Source: Zingiber officinale
Taxonomy: Eukaryota > Streptophyta > Magnoliopsida > Zingiberales > Zingiberaceae
DNA length: 64,000 nt
NCBI RefSeq assembly: GCF_018446385.1
Contig: NC_055996.1
Coordinates: 131,488,532 to 131,552,531 of the forward strand
Direction of reading: 5' to 3'
Both the position numbers and the translations under genes were made by a program. Of the stretch, positions 37,620 to 49,480 are shown piece by piece (the stretch's first letter is position 1; the number at the start of each line of letters is the position of its first letter). Below the pieces are notes generated by a model. The model saw only the letters and a list, made by a program, of their open reading frames with translations, searched no databases and had not been told where the DNA came from.

Positions 37620-38010
37620 CTTGCCCGGCTTCACTCACCAGGACTTTCCAACTGCCTGGCTTCACTCACCAGGACTTTCCAACTGCCTGGCTTCACTCAC
37701 CAGGACTTTCCCACTGCCTGGCTTCACTCACCAGGACTTTCACCGTCTGCCTGGCTTCACTCACCAGGACTTTCACCGTCCGGTCCAGAGAACGAGCTCC
37801 CGAGCCCTCTCTGACCACAATCCGGAGAACGAACTACCGAGCCCTCTCCGACTTCCCATGTGCCAAGCTTTCATACATGGACTTCTCCGTGCCAAGTCAC
37901 CATACTTGGACTTTTCCCGTGCCAAGCTCCCTGCTTGGACTTTTCACCACGCCAAACTCCCTGCTTGGACTTTTCCCGTGCCAAGCTCCCTGCTTGGACT
38001 TTTCCGAGTC
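37620..38010. repeat. LTR minisatellites, left LTR
   Basis: Two tandem arrays. The first has five units of about 31 bp containing GGCTTCACTCACCAGGACTT (about 37625-37780). The second has five units of about 30 bp containing GTGCCAAGCTCCCTGCTTGG (about 37858-38010). The right LTR has nine and three units (about 42585-42850 and 42928-43020). Confidence 0.85.
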
Positions 38011-39915
38011 AGGTCAACTCACCTCGGGTCAACCAGGTCAACCTTGACCACGGGTTGCACCCACAATCTCCCAAGCTTGTTCTCGTCAAACATCAAAATA
38101 CAACTCGAGTCAAGTCAACTCGAGTCTGGTCAACCAGGTCAACCTTGACCTAAGGTTGCACCAACAATCTCCCATCATGTTCTCGTCAAACATCAAAATA
38201 CAACTCGAGTCAGGTCAACCAGGTCAACCTTGACCTAAGGTTGCACCAACAATCTCCCCCTTTTTGATGTTTGACAAAACCCATAATCAAACTCATAATC
38301 AAGTTAGGTTAACCCGATAACCTAACTTAGGTTTTCCAATGTTCTTCCCTGAACATTCTCTATTCTCCTCAAACCTACACTCTCCCCCTTTTTGACACAC
38401 ATCAAAAAGAGTGAATCAAGGTCAAGAGTTTCTTTCTAATGAAAGTCTCATACCTTTCATTGAAACTCTTAATTTCCCCCTTGATACTACGGTCAACAAT
38501 TAACTTAGTGATAATCCCATATCACTAAAGTCTTTAGCAGTAAAAACTCCCCTTAAAAGTCAACTCCCCCTAAAGGTTAACTCCCCCTTGACCATTGCAC
38601 CAACAATGTCTTGGAGAGTTTCAACCCTTTAGAAATCCAAAACACCACTTCCATAGCCGCAATTTCAGACAAACAGTCGAAATTCAGCAACTTGGCACGC
38701 CCTGATCGGTCACCAGACCGATCAGGGATTCCCTGGATCGGTCACGGTGACCGATCCAGGCACCCCTGGACCGATCAGAATCCCCTCTGATCGGTCCACA
38801 ACTCTGATTTCTGATTTCTGAATTTTTCTTCTCCCGAAATTCGGAAACCTCTAGAAAATTATAGAAATTTCCAAAAATTATGAAATTTTGAGGATACATT
38901 CCTCATAACATATACTATCAAGGAAAAATAGTTTTCTATGAAAATAACTTTCATTTTTCAATCTTGATACAAAGTTCAAAAGTCTTTGAAATAGCTCAAA
39001 GTTAACTCATCTTTGTATCACTTTGCTCAATGATGAATGCTATCACTAGAAAAGCTTCATAAAGGTTTTTCAAATTAATTTTGAAATGATTTTAAACCAT
39101 TTAGTTTAGGACCACAATCTTTGGACTAAATGTACATGACTTGTACATAAGCTTTTCCTATGATCCCCAATTTTGAATTAGGCTCATCTAGGTACAAGAA
39201 CTATGCACCTTGTTCCTAACTCATGATCCTAATATCTCACACACATCTAAGGTGTATCAAACACATCCAAGTCAATTTTGATGTGAGATATGGGTTTAGG
39301 TTAGCTTATTCTAAGTTCTCATGCATTTTTCTAAACAACAATTTGATCTCCATATCAAATTGTGTTTCTTATCCTTAAATTAAGTTAATTGATCATTAAT
39401 GCACAAAATGATGACATGACATATAATTGTATCATAAATGGAAATATGTGCCAATGTCATGATGTCATGGCATAAAGTATGAAACTTAAATAAAGCATGA
39501 CATTTAACTAACCTAAGCATTATCATGACATTTTAAATTATCATAAAATAAATATGATGTCATGACATGACATATGTCAAACAATACATGGCAAATAGCA
39601 TATAAAGGTATAGAAAATACCTAATTCTAGCCTTAGTTGCCATTTTTGATAATTTTGATCATTTTGCCATAAATTCTATATTCCTAAGTGTAATAGACCT
39701 AAAATCAAATACAAAAGATTTTTAGATCACTATGTGCCAACTAGATTGACTCTAGAAAATTCCTCAAATATGATTGGCACATTCTAATCACCTTAGGAAT
39801 AATTCTTAATTTCATTTTCAAGGCTTGATTAGACCTTGAAAATTCTTCAAGTGCCACCTTTTGCCATGATTAGGTTAACTACCTACTCAAGTAAGGTTGG
39901 CACACCCTAAACCAT

Positions 39916-41392
39916 CTAGTGTGATGGAATCACGCTCCTAGGAACCCAATACCTATTTGAGCTCATTGGGTTCACTAAGTATTCACTAGGGATGACTTCC
40001 CTAGCAACCCTCCTAATGACCCTCCTAGGCTTTAAAGCCTTGGTCATTCGGGACTCAACAAGATCAACTCTAGGGGTGACTCCCCTTGTGACCTTGGTGA
40101 TGGTCTTTCTAGCCCTAGGTTTTGTTCCATAATCAAATGGAACATTGTGATAAGTGGGCTTGATCACTTGGGACTTAGGTTTGTGACCCAAACCTTTCTT
40201 GTCCTTGGACATTGGTTTTTGACCCTTAAACCCTAGAGATGACTTCTCCAAGTTCTTAAGAGCCTTTTTCCAAAGTATCAAGTCTTGACCTCAAGACTTG
40301 ATTCTCCTTCTCTAATACCTCCATTTTTAATTTTTCATTTTTCTTTGAGGTATTCCTAGGCATGTGTCTAGTTGATTTGGGATTCCTACCTAGGTTTTCC
40401 TTAACCTTAGATGGGTTAATTCTAGTGTTGGCTTTCCTAGTGTTATCCTTATCTAGGCTCACATGTTTGGCACCTAAGCATGTGTATCGATTTCTAATGT
40501 TATCATGCTTACCATTATTAACAATAGCAATAAGGCTACTAGCATGTGTCTTATTATTATTGCAATAATGTGCCTTAGAGATTACCTTAGGGTTTGCCTT
40601 GGCTCCCCCTATCGATGTGCTCGTCTTCTTGTCCTTGTGAGGTTGCCTCCCCCTCGGACATTGACTCCTATAGTGTCCCCTTCGCTTGCATTGGAAGCAC
40701 ACCACGTGCTCCTTGCCCTAGCGTGTTGGGACTCCGGCTTCCTTGACCTTTGGCGCCGGTGGAGTCTTTCTAACCCTCTTTGGACACTTACTCTTGTAAT
40801 GTCCATACTCCCTACACTCAAAGCACATTATGTGTAATTTATTTGAAATTGAAATGCTTGAGTTACCTAGGGTTGAGGATGGATGAAGACTTTCTTCTTC
40901 ATCCCTTCCGGAGGTAGACGCTTCTTCCTCTTGCTCCATTCTTGAAGAAGAACTCTCCTCCTCTTCTTCCTTAGATGTTGAGTAGCCCTCAACTTCTAAT
41001 TCCTCTCCTCCATGATGTGAGCTACTTGGCTCACTTGACTCCTCCTCATGGCTTGAAGTGGAGTTCCCCTCATGGAACTTAGCCAAGTTGTTCCACAACT
41101 CCTTGGCATCGTTATATCCACCTATCCTACACAAAACATCATTAGGTAAAGAAAATTCAAAAATTTTCAATACCTCATCGTTGACTAGGGATTGGTGGAC
41201 TTGTTCCTTGGTCCACTTCTTCTTTTCTAGGGTTTCTCCTTTCTTGTCCATCGGAGGCTTGAACCCTAATTGAACACAACTCCAATTTTCAAGGTTAGTC
41301 ATAAGAAAGTACTTCATTCTTACCTTCCAAAACGCGAAGTCGTCGCGATCGTAGAAGGGTGGAATCGTGATGTCTTCTCCGAGTTGATCCAT
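39916..41392 (-). mobile_element. Gag region of the gag-only LTR element (fossil)
   Basis: Shows a copia-type gag core near its start, an acidic/serine-rich middle and two CCHC zinc-knuckle segments, then a basic tail. No other retroviral-type domain follows before the purine tract at about 38255-38270. Broken. Confidence 0.8.
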
Positions 41393-43710
41393 CTCTAGCT
41401 TGTGCTCCCTCGGGTGTTAATCCGGCGAAGAGCGACCTGGCTCTGATACCACTTGTTAGGACCGATGATCGCGGCTAGAGAGGGGGGGTGTGAATAGCCG
41501 CCCCAAATTCTTTCGTTTTCTTCCTACGATTAGGGTTAGCGCAGCGAAAATAACTAAATAGAAACGAAAAAGGAGAAGCAAACCTCAACACGAAGATGTA
41601 ACGAGGTTCGGAGATGATACTCCTACTCCTCGGCGTGTCCGTAAGGTGGACGAGCCCTATCAATCCGTCGGTGGATGAGTCCCCGGAGAACCGGCTAATA
41701 AATACTCCTTGTGGGTGGAGAAACCTCGCCACAATATCTTTGCAACAGCAATAAGGAGTACAACAGAAGAGAAAGCAAACAAGAACAATCGAAATGTAAA
41801 ACCCTTTGCTTGCCTTCTCGTTGTCGACTGGAATCCTGATGAAGCAACAACTTCTCGGATCCAAGCTCAGCTAGAAAACCAGCAGGGAAGCTCACGCGAA
41901 GCTTCAAGAACAAGGAGCTCAACAAAGCTCAGTAAGTACAGAAGGAACCAGGAAGAAGAAGAGAGAACTGCCACTATAGCCCTTGAACTCCTTTTATAAC
42001 CTGCACTCATCTACGAAGAACAGAAGACAGAAGACTAGCCGTTGTGAGTCAACGGCTAGGGCTGGACCGATCAGAACATCTCCTGATCGGTCCAGGAAGA
42101 CCCTGATCGGTCCTGGGGACCGATCAGAGCTTCCTCTGATCGGTTCTGGGACCGATCAGCATGCTTTTCTCCCGAACTTCTTGCTTCTTGCCTTCTGATC
42201 GTTGTTTCCTGATCGGTCTGCAGACCGATCAGATAACACTCAGTAGGCTACTGTTTGGTTACTGATCGGTCACCAGACCGATCCAGATACCCAGTGTATC
42301 ACTGGATCGATCCACTGATCGATCCAGAGCTTGGTTTTTGCCCAAACCAAGTCCCAAACCTTCCAAACCAACATCCGGTCAACCTTGACCTGTTGGTACA
42401 TCATGCTTAGCATCCGGTCACTCCCTTGACCTGCTAAGACTCCCCACCAAGTGTTCGGTCAATCCCTTGAACCACTTGGACTTTTCTCTTCGTGTCAAGT
42501 ATCCGGTCACTCCCTTGACCTACTTGACCTTCTCAACATCAGATGTCCGATCACCCTTGATCCATCTGGATTTTCCCTTGCCCGGCTTCACTCACCAGGA
42601 CTTTCACCTAGCTTCACTCACTAGGGTTTTCACCTGGCTTCACTCACCAGGATTTCCAATCTGCCCGGCTTCACTCACCAGGACTTTCCAACTGCCTGGC
42701 TTCACTCACCAGGACTTTCCCACTGCCTGGCTTCACTCACCAGGACTTTCCAACTGCCTGGCTTCACTCACCAGGACTTTCCCACTGCCTGGCTTCACTC
42801 ACCAGGACTTTCACTGTATGCCTGGCTTCACTCACCAGGACTTTCACCGTCCGATCCAGAGAACGAGCTCCCGAGCCCTCTCTGACCACAATCCGGAGAA
42901 CGAGCTACCGAGCCCTCTCCGACTTCCCATGTGCCAAGCTTCCATACTTGGACTTCTCCGTGCCAAGTCTCCATACTTGGACTTTTCCCGTGCCAAGCTC
43001 CCTGCTTGGACTTTTCCGAGTCAGGTCAACTCACCTCGGGTCAACCAGGTCAACCTTGACCACGGGTTGCACCCACAATCTCCCAAGCTTGTTCTCGTCA
43101 AACATCAAAATACAACTCGAATCAAGTCAACTCGAGTCTGGTCAACCAGGTCAACCTTGACTTAAGGTTGCACCAACAATCTCCCATTATGTTCTCGTCA
43201 AACATCAAAATACAACTCGAGTCAGGTCAACCAGGTCAACCTTGATGTAAGGTTGCACCAACAGTACACACAGCGGAAAATAAAAAGCAAGCCAAAGAAA
43301 ACACGTCGATTTACTTGGTTTGGAGCCTTTGGCGACTCCTACTCCAAGGCCCGCACATAAGAGTACTTTCGATGGACAATTTACTAGCAATTCGATAAGT
43401 ATTATAAACTAAGTACATGAGTGCTAATAAACGAAAAATATACCGACGAAATACAAGAACTGAAAGGAAAAGTGCCTCGTCGGAGAGCTTTCGCAGCGTC
43501 ACAGGAGCACAGAAGAGCAGATCTTGAGTTCTGAGTTGTTGTTGGAGCTTCAGCCTTGACCCTCCTAATATAGGAGATTCGGGGCCCCTGGAACTTTCAG
43601 GGCACCTCGACCATGACGTAGGCGAGCCAACCAGTGAACTCCACGTGACACAACGATGTTGGGGATAAAATTCCGCCTCAGGGCGACCGGATATCTCCCG
43701 GACGCCCAAA

Positions 43711-46700
43711 CACTACAAGAAAATCTGGATTACACAATACTTAAAAGACAATGTTTTTTTAAAAAAGTGTTGTCTTTTTTTTTAATTTTATAATACTTTT
43801 TATTAAAAACGTTGTTTATAATTTTTAATTTTTATTAAAGCTAACATTTTTTTAAATAAGTGTTGTCTAATAATTTTTTTTTTTTTTAATGAAAGACAAC
43901 ACTTTTATAAAAAAGCGTTGTCTATAAAACTTGTTTATCTACAATACTAAATACGGTGCCCACAACTTTATTAAATTAAAACTTAGCTTAATTCCTCCAC
44001 AAGATCTCCTCACATACGAAAACCTTTTCGCCCCCATCGATCTCTCCTCTGGACGAAAACCTCCTAGGCGAAAACCTTCTCGGCGAAACCCTCTGCTCGG
44101 CCAAAACCTCGCTCACCCCCATCTCTCCACCAAAAGCTCTTCTTAGCGAAAACCTCTGCTCTGCCAAAACCTTGCTTGCCCCCATCTCTCCGTCAAAACC
44201 TCTGGTCATCTCCTCTGTCCGCCAAAACCAAGCCTCCACCAAAACCTAGCCTCTTTCTCCCGGAAACCTCCATCTCCTCCCAAAACCTAGCCCCCACAAA
44301 AACCTACATCTCCGCCAAAGCACCACACGTCCCGTGACCTAGCCTCTGCCACTCTTCAGCGACTTGAGGTGTTTAGGACAACCGACGCCGTTGGAAAAGG
44401 CTCTTCTCGTGCGACTAGTGAGTCACACGTCTCTTCCTCATTCTATTCCCATATCAATATTGAATTTAATGGTGTGTGATTTCTTTTTTTCCCTTCTATT
44501 CTGTTGTAAATGTACTTGTATGTCTTTGAATATTGTTGCTTGTATTAGATGTAGAAGTGTTCTATTTTCCCAATTCCAATAGGTTCTCATTCATTTTTTA
44601 CTTTCTTTATTATGTTTGCTTTTTCCTAAAATATATGATAATATGTCTATTTTGGTTGTTGTTATCAACTTTTATCTATTGCTGATTTTGCATTTTTTTC
44701 AATGGAAGGAAAAAATTATATGAGTTGATGCATTGAACTTTTATGCTTTATAAGCGTACTGCGACATCAACAATGGCTTTTAGCATTTCAATAATTTGTA
44801 GAACATGCCATAGCCAAATTTCAAGTTATAATATGTTTGAAACTACAAATGTTGTGGTAAGCAATTGTCAGTTAGGAAGTTTTGTTAAGTTGAACATATG
44901 CTTTCATCTTTTTAGTTTAACAATGCTATTATGTAATTAGTACTTAGAGAAAGTAATAGTACTTGGGAAAATTGAGTTCAGTCCTATATTCTTTCAAAGA
45001 TAATTTAAATCTTGGATGCACTTCCTCTTTTCAATATGTCGATGCCTTGGTATAAACCGTGAAGAAAGTGTATTCTTTACCCGGCCAGAAGCATGATCCT
45101 CCTGAAGAGGTTTGTGATTTCCAAACATACAATTCTCCTTTGTTGCTACTTGCAATTGGCTGAATAGTTCCTTTGATGTTAGGAACCATTGAGGATATTC
45201 TATGAATCTCTGTCGAAACAAATTCCCTCAAGTGAAATGGCACAATTTTGGTAAGATTGTTTTCTCTGTTATCCCTACCTCTACACTTGTTCATTGCTTC
45301 TGAGCTCCTTTCTTTAGCTGATACTGCTTGCATACCGTGATAAGTGAATTATCATACTATCGACTTGCTAAGGTGATAAACTAGGCAACTTTATATATCT
45401 GTAAGAAGACAATGCATCACAAGAAGACCATTCATGTAACTTTCATTCTTTGATCGTACATCTGAGACCCATATAATGATGCTAACAATTTTTCTTTAGC
45501 AAAATGTTCCAAAAGTCCCTTTTGGTGAATTTGTCTCCTCCATTATGCTGCCTGAGAGCATATGCAAGAAATCAACTGCTTGCATTTAGGTAAAAGTTGA
45601 GCCTATTCATAGCCTAAAGAAGAATGGTGGTTGATTTGTTTTGATAGGGCACCCCATTGTCCCTAGATCATGCAGGTGGGTGCATATTATGCTATTCTCC
45701 TACTGTCATTCTAAAACAAAACACATTCCCCTGTAATTGTAGGCCCTGGTGCAGATATGATTGAGTAGTTAGTAGGAGAATTTGATTTCCTTTGAAACAT
45801 CTGCTGCGACATGACCTGAAAAAAAAATATAGGGTAGATGGGAACTCAAGCAAAGCTATGCCTTTTAATTTTTAGCTGTATGACGGAAACTAAACAGCTA
45901 GTCTGATATAAGCAATATATGTTAAATAACTCACAGAAGACTGATCATGGGATTAAGAACTATAACAGAATTAAAGCATAGTTTTTGTAGCATACTTTGT
46001 TAGCATTTAGATGAAATGAATGAGAGTGATAAAGAAAGAAAGCAATAAATTTGTTGTTATAGATCAAATTAGATGGTAAGCTGGTTCCATGTTGAAGCAA
46101 CCTTCTCTTGAATTAAATTGTACACTGCATTTTAATGGATATAATCGAAGGTCTATCCTGCAATCTTTTCAAACTCCTGTCTGCATTTAACAAATTTACT
46201 TTCTATAAATGTTTTAACGACCTTACAATTTTTGCAGAGGAAGCTGAAGAGGAAGAATGATTAATAGTGATTGCTTGGAACAGACTAATAGTTTATGGGC
46301 CTTCCAAATTTTTTCAGATATTTTGAAAGTGAATGGAGGTATTCAGAAACTCCAGTTAAATAGCCCAGGTATGGATGATTACAAGAGCAGCAACTACATG
46401 CTATGTGACACTGCATCTGAACCCTAAAGGTGTGACTGGGAAGTACTTCGATAAAGAACTATTAAGAAGGCTTTAGGATTTAAGCGAGAAGATGGTTAAA
46501 GCCAATGAGTAAAGAGCATTCAAGTCAAGATGATAAGTACCATCTATTTAGATCATTTAAATTCATGCAATAAGATGTAGTCGAGAGGAGTAGTTTTGAG
46601 TGTCCTAATTTAAATTCCTTTTTTAAGCAAGAAATTATGTTTGTTATAGAAGTGTAAGGATGATAATTTGTATATTTATCTTGGTTGTTTATTTAATTAT

Positions 46701-47095
46701 ATGTTGTTGATTGAAATAGATTCGTTTTCATTTATCTTTTATTTGTCTTTAGTATTAAAAGACAATAGTTTAAAACCTCTTATCTTTACTAAAAAAGACA
46801 ATGCTTTTTATGCGTTGTGAAAATGTTATCTTTGCTAAAAAAAGACAATGTTTTTTTATGCGTTGTCCTTAAAAAAGACAACGCACTTTATGTGTTGTCC
46901 TTAAAAAAGACAATGTTTTTTAAGCGTTGTCTTTGCAAAAAATGACAACGCTTTTAGAGCATTGCAAAAGCATTGTCTTTGCTACAAACGACAATGCTTT
47001 TAAAGCGTTGTCTTTGAGCAGATTTTTAATAACGTTTTTTCAGCTACATAGGCAACGCTTTTAAAGCGTTGTCTATTAGTTTTTTTCTTGTAGTG
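43711..47095. mobile_element. Non-autonomous CACTA (En/Spm) DNA transposon, 3.4 kb
   Basis: Begins CACTACAAGAAAATCTGG and ends with the complement, TTTTTTTCTTGTAGTG, the classic CACTA terminal repeat. Subterminal repeats of the GACAACGCTTTT / AAAAGCGTTGTC type cluster at both ends (43745-43930; 46750-47075). No transposase domain was recognised. The interior (44000-46700) has a repetitive stretch with CCAAAACCT units near 44050-44330 and otherwise gene-like but unidentified DNA, possibly captured sequence. The 3-bp flanks (AAA and ATT) do not match, so a clean target duplication is absent. Confidence 0.85.
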
Positions 47096-49480
47096 ATTTT
47101 TAGAAAACTTTAACCCAATTTCTCTTTTCCTTTCCCTCTCCCCTCTCTCTTTGTCGCTGCCAACAAGAAGAAGCCCTTCCCCTTGTTGCCGTGATCACCA
47201 TAAGAAAGAAATCCCTTTCTTGTGTGCTTTTCTTCCTTTTCCTCTTTCTCTTGATCCCTCTTCTTCACTCGTGGCTAGTAACTTCCGAAAGAGATTGTAC
47301 TCAAGGAGTTGTTTTGAGTAGCTCGGCATGGATACAAATAGAGTCAAGGTTCGACAACGTCGCTACGGTTGATGTTCTTTTCGTTACAGGTCATCCGTAA
47401 GGTACATGTAGCGTAAATTTACTTTCCGTAAAATTTTAATTATGCAATAATATTTGACATGTATCCTTGTATGAGTATATATGGTGCGTGTGATGTAATA
47501 ATTTAGGAATTATTATTATTTTATTTTCTGTTGCGCATGTTTACGAAACGTGTTTTAACACACACCACATCGGGGCATATTCCAACATGGAGAATATCTA
47601 GGGATGGCAATGGGGCGGGGCGGGGCGGGGCGGGGGCGGGTTTGCCATTCCCATCCCCGCCCCGTTCTCATTTTTTCGGGTTCGGGGATTCCCTGAACCC
47701 GAACCCATGGGGATCAAATCCCCATCCCCGCCCCCATCTCCGCCTCATTCCCAAATTTAATTTATATTATTATTATTATTATTTAATAATTATTAATGAT
47801 AATATTAGTATTAATATCAATATTAATAATATTATTAATAATAATATTTTCAAAATTTTTAATGTTAATATTAACATTATTATTAATACTTTTTTTTAAA
47901 AAAAATCATATTATTATTTATTAATATTAATAATAATAATATTCGGGGCGGGTTCGGGGATGGGGATAGTATTCCCATACCCACCCCGAGCCCGCCCCAT
48001 CCTCGAAAAATTGGGGATCCCCATCCCCATTTCGGATTTTCCCCGCGGGGTCCCAAACCCGCGGGGAAAATTGTCATCCCTAAGAATATCTCATATGGAT
48101 GTCAAGAATACATTTTTAAATGCCGATCTTCATAAAAAAGTTTATATGACACCTCCTAGTATTTCACACCAACCTAATGAAGTTTACATACTTCGTGAAG
48201 CGCTTTATGGTCTCAAATAAGAACCTTGTGCTTAGTTTGAGAAGTTCTCTATAGTGATTACTTAGCTTGATTTTTATCTTAGTAATCATCATTCAGCATT
48301 GTTTGTCAGATGTACAAGTGCAGGTCATATTCTTTTATCATTATATGTTGATGACATGATTATTATTAGTGATGATTCTGATAAAATTGTTTCCTTGAAG
48401 TCTGAATTGACTCATTATTTTGCTATGAAAGACTTGAGTATACTACGCCACTTTCTAGGCACTAAGGTCGCCTATTCCCCAAAATGATATCTTTTATCCC
48501 AGTCAAAGTATATATTTGATCTTTTTGAGCGTGCACATCTTACTGATAATAGAGTCGTTGATACTCCTATTGAGATTATTGCTCGATATTTTCCATTTGA
48601 TGGCTCACCTTTGTCGGATTCTAATTTGTATCAAACTATTGTTGGAAGTTTGGTTTATCTCACCGTGACTTGTCCAGATATCGTGGATACTATTCATGTA
48701 CTTAGTTTGTCGCTGCACCAACTATAGTTCATTGGGTTGTTGTTATTTCTATTTTCAAGTATTTTTAGGGCACTCAATTTCAAAATTATTTATTTCCTTC
48801 TACTTCATCTTTGGAGCTGTGTGCGTAATCTGATGTTGATTGGGCTGGTGATCTTATGAATTGTAAATCTACCATTGACTTTTGTATTTTTCTTGGTGAT
48901 TCCCTTATTTATTGAAAGAGTAAGAATCAAGATGTTATTTCTAAATCTTCTATAGAAGCTGAGTATCATGTCATGACCTTAACTACTTGTGAGATAGTTT
49001 CGTTACGTTGGTTGCTTGCGGATATGAGTATTTCTCTTCGTTAACCTACTCTGTTATATTGTGATAATCAGAGTGATATTCAAATTACGCAATTCAGTTT
49101 TTCATGAGCTGAAGAATCATATTAAAATTGATTGTCACATTACTCGTTATTATTTTTATATTGACATCATCACATTAACTTTCGTTCCTTCAAATCTACA
49201 TATGATTGATATATTTACCAAGGTATATTCCACTTTACGTTTTTATTTATTGTCTAACAAACTCTCAATATTTCTAGCTGTAGTATCATGCGTTTGAGGG
49301 TATATATTAGATTATATATAATTATTTATATTTATTTTTATATATTGATACGGATGTAGCATAAGGGCATAAGAGAAATAAGGAGGAGTGGGGCATTTTA
49401 GTCATTTCACATTTTGAGGATTTTTGTATGAAAGGGGGCATTGTTCATGAAGAGAAGAAGGTCTTTTTCCGCCGCTAGGA
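47096..49480 (+). mobile_element. Ty1/copia pol fossil
   Basis: After a GC-balanced leader-like stretch (47096-47590) comes a reverse-transcriptase part (about 48091-48490) with the family's MDVKN-FLN and EALYGLK-type motifs, then an RNase H part to about 49260. An LTR-like tail (TGTAGTATCATGCGTTTGAGG from about 49277) follows. gag, protease and integrase parts are missing. Broken at many places, old. An hAT MITE is inserted in its RT region. Confidence 0.8.
47599..48082. mobile_element. hAT-type MITE with GC-rich arms, 484 bp
   Basis: Terminal inverted repeats TAGGGATGGCAA / TTGTCATCCCTA and a perfect 8-bp target-site duplication AGAATATC (47591-47598 and 48083-48090), the hAT signature. 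The arms are runs of GGCGGGGC / CCCCATCCCC. The middle is AT-rich with ATT repeats (47760-47945). No coding capacity. Confidence 0.9.

Larger units (their letters stand above)
36498..43263 (-). mobile_element. Non-autonomous gag-only LTR retrotransposon, 6.8 kb
   Basis: LTRs at 36498-38251 and 41454-43263 (TGTTAGGACC...CACCAACA on the plus strand). On the minus strand the primer site TGGTATCAGAGCC adjoins the right LTR and a purine tract AAAAAGGGGGAGATTG adjoins the left LTR. The only coding part is gag (about 39916-41392). There is no protease, integrase, reverse transcriptase or RNase H, so it needs help from a full copia element. The flanks GTACG (36493-36497) and GTACA (43264-43268) are a near-perfect 5-bp target duplication. 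The LTRs differ at about 1-2 positions per 100 in the parts I compared, so it is young (order of one million years or less). Its gag region appears broken at two or more places. Confidence 0.88.
36435..43710 (-). mobile_element. Copia-type LTR split by a younger element, fossil
   Basis: Bases 36435-36497 and 43264-43710 are the two halves of one LTR on the minus strand: TGTTGGATCGTTAG...GGGGGTGAATAGCG, then GCGGAAAATAAAAAGCAAG, TTTACTTGGTTTGGAGCC and a GGACGCCC end. The order matches the reverse complement of the LTR at 29037-30421. The 6.8 kb gag-only element sits between the halves. The outer part is cut by the CACTA element. Only one LTR is seen, so it is solo or partial. Confidence 0.7.

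Noticed and set aside
37494-38153. Long frames with repeated 'FTHQDF'-type products in the LTRs
   Set aside because: They are translations of the LTR minisatellites, not genes.
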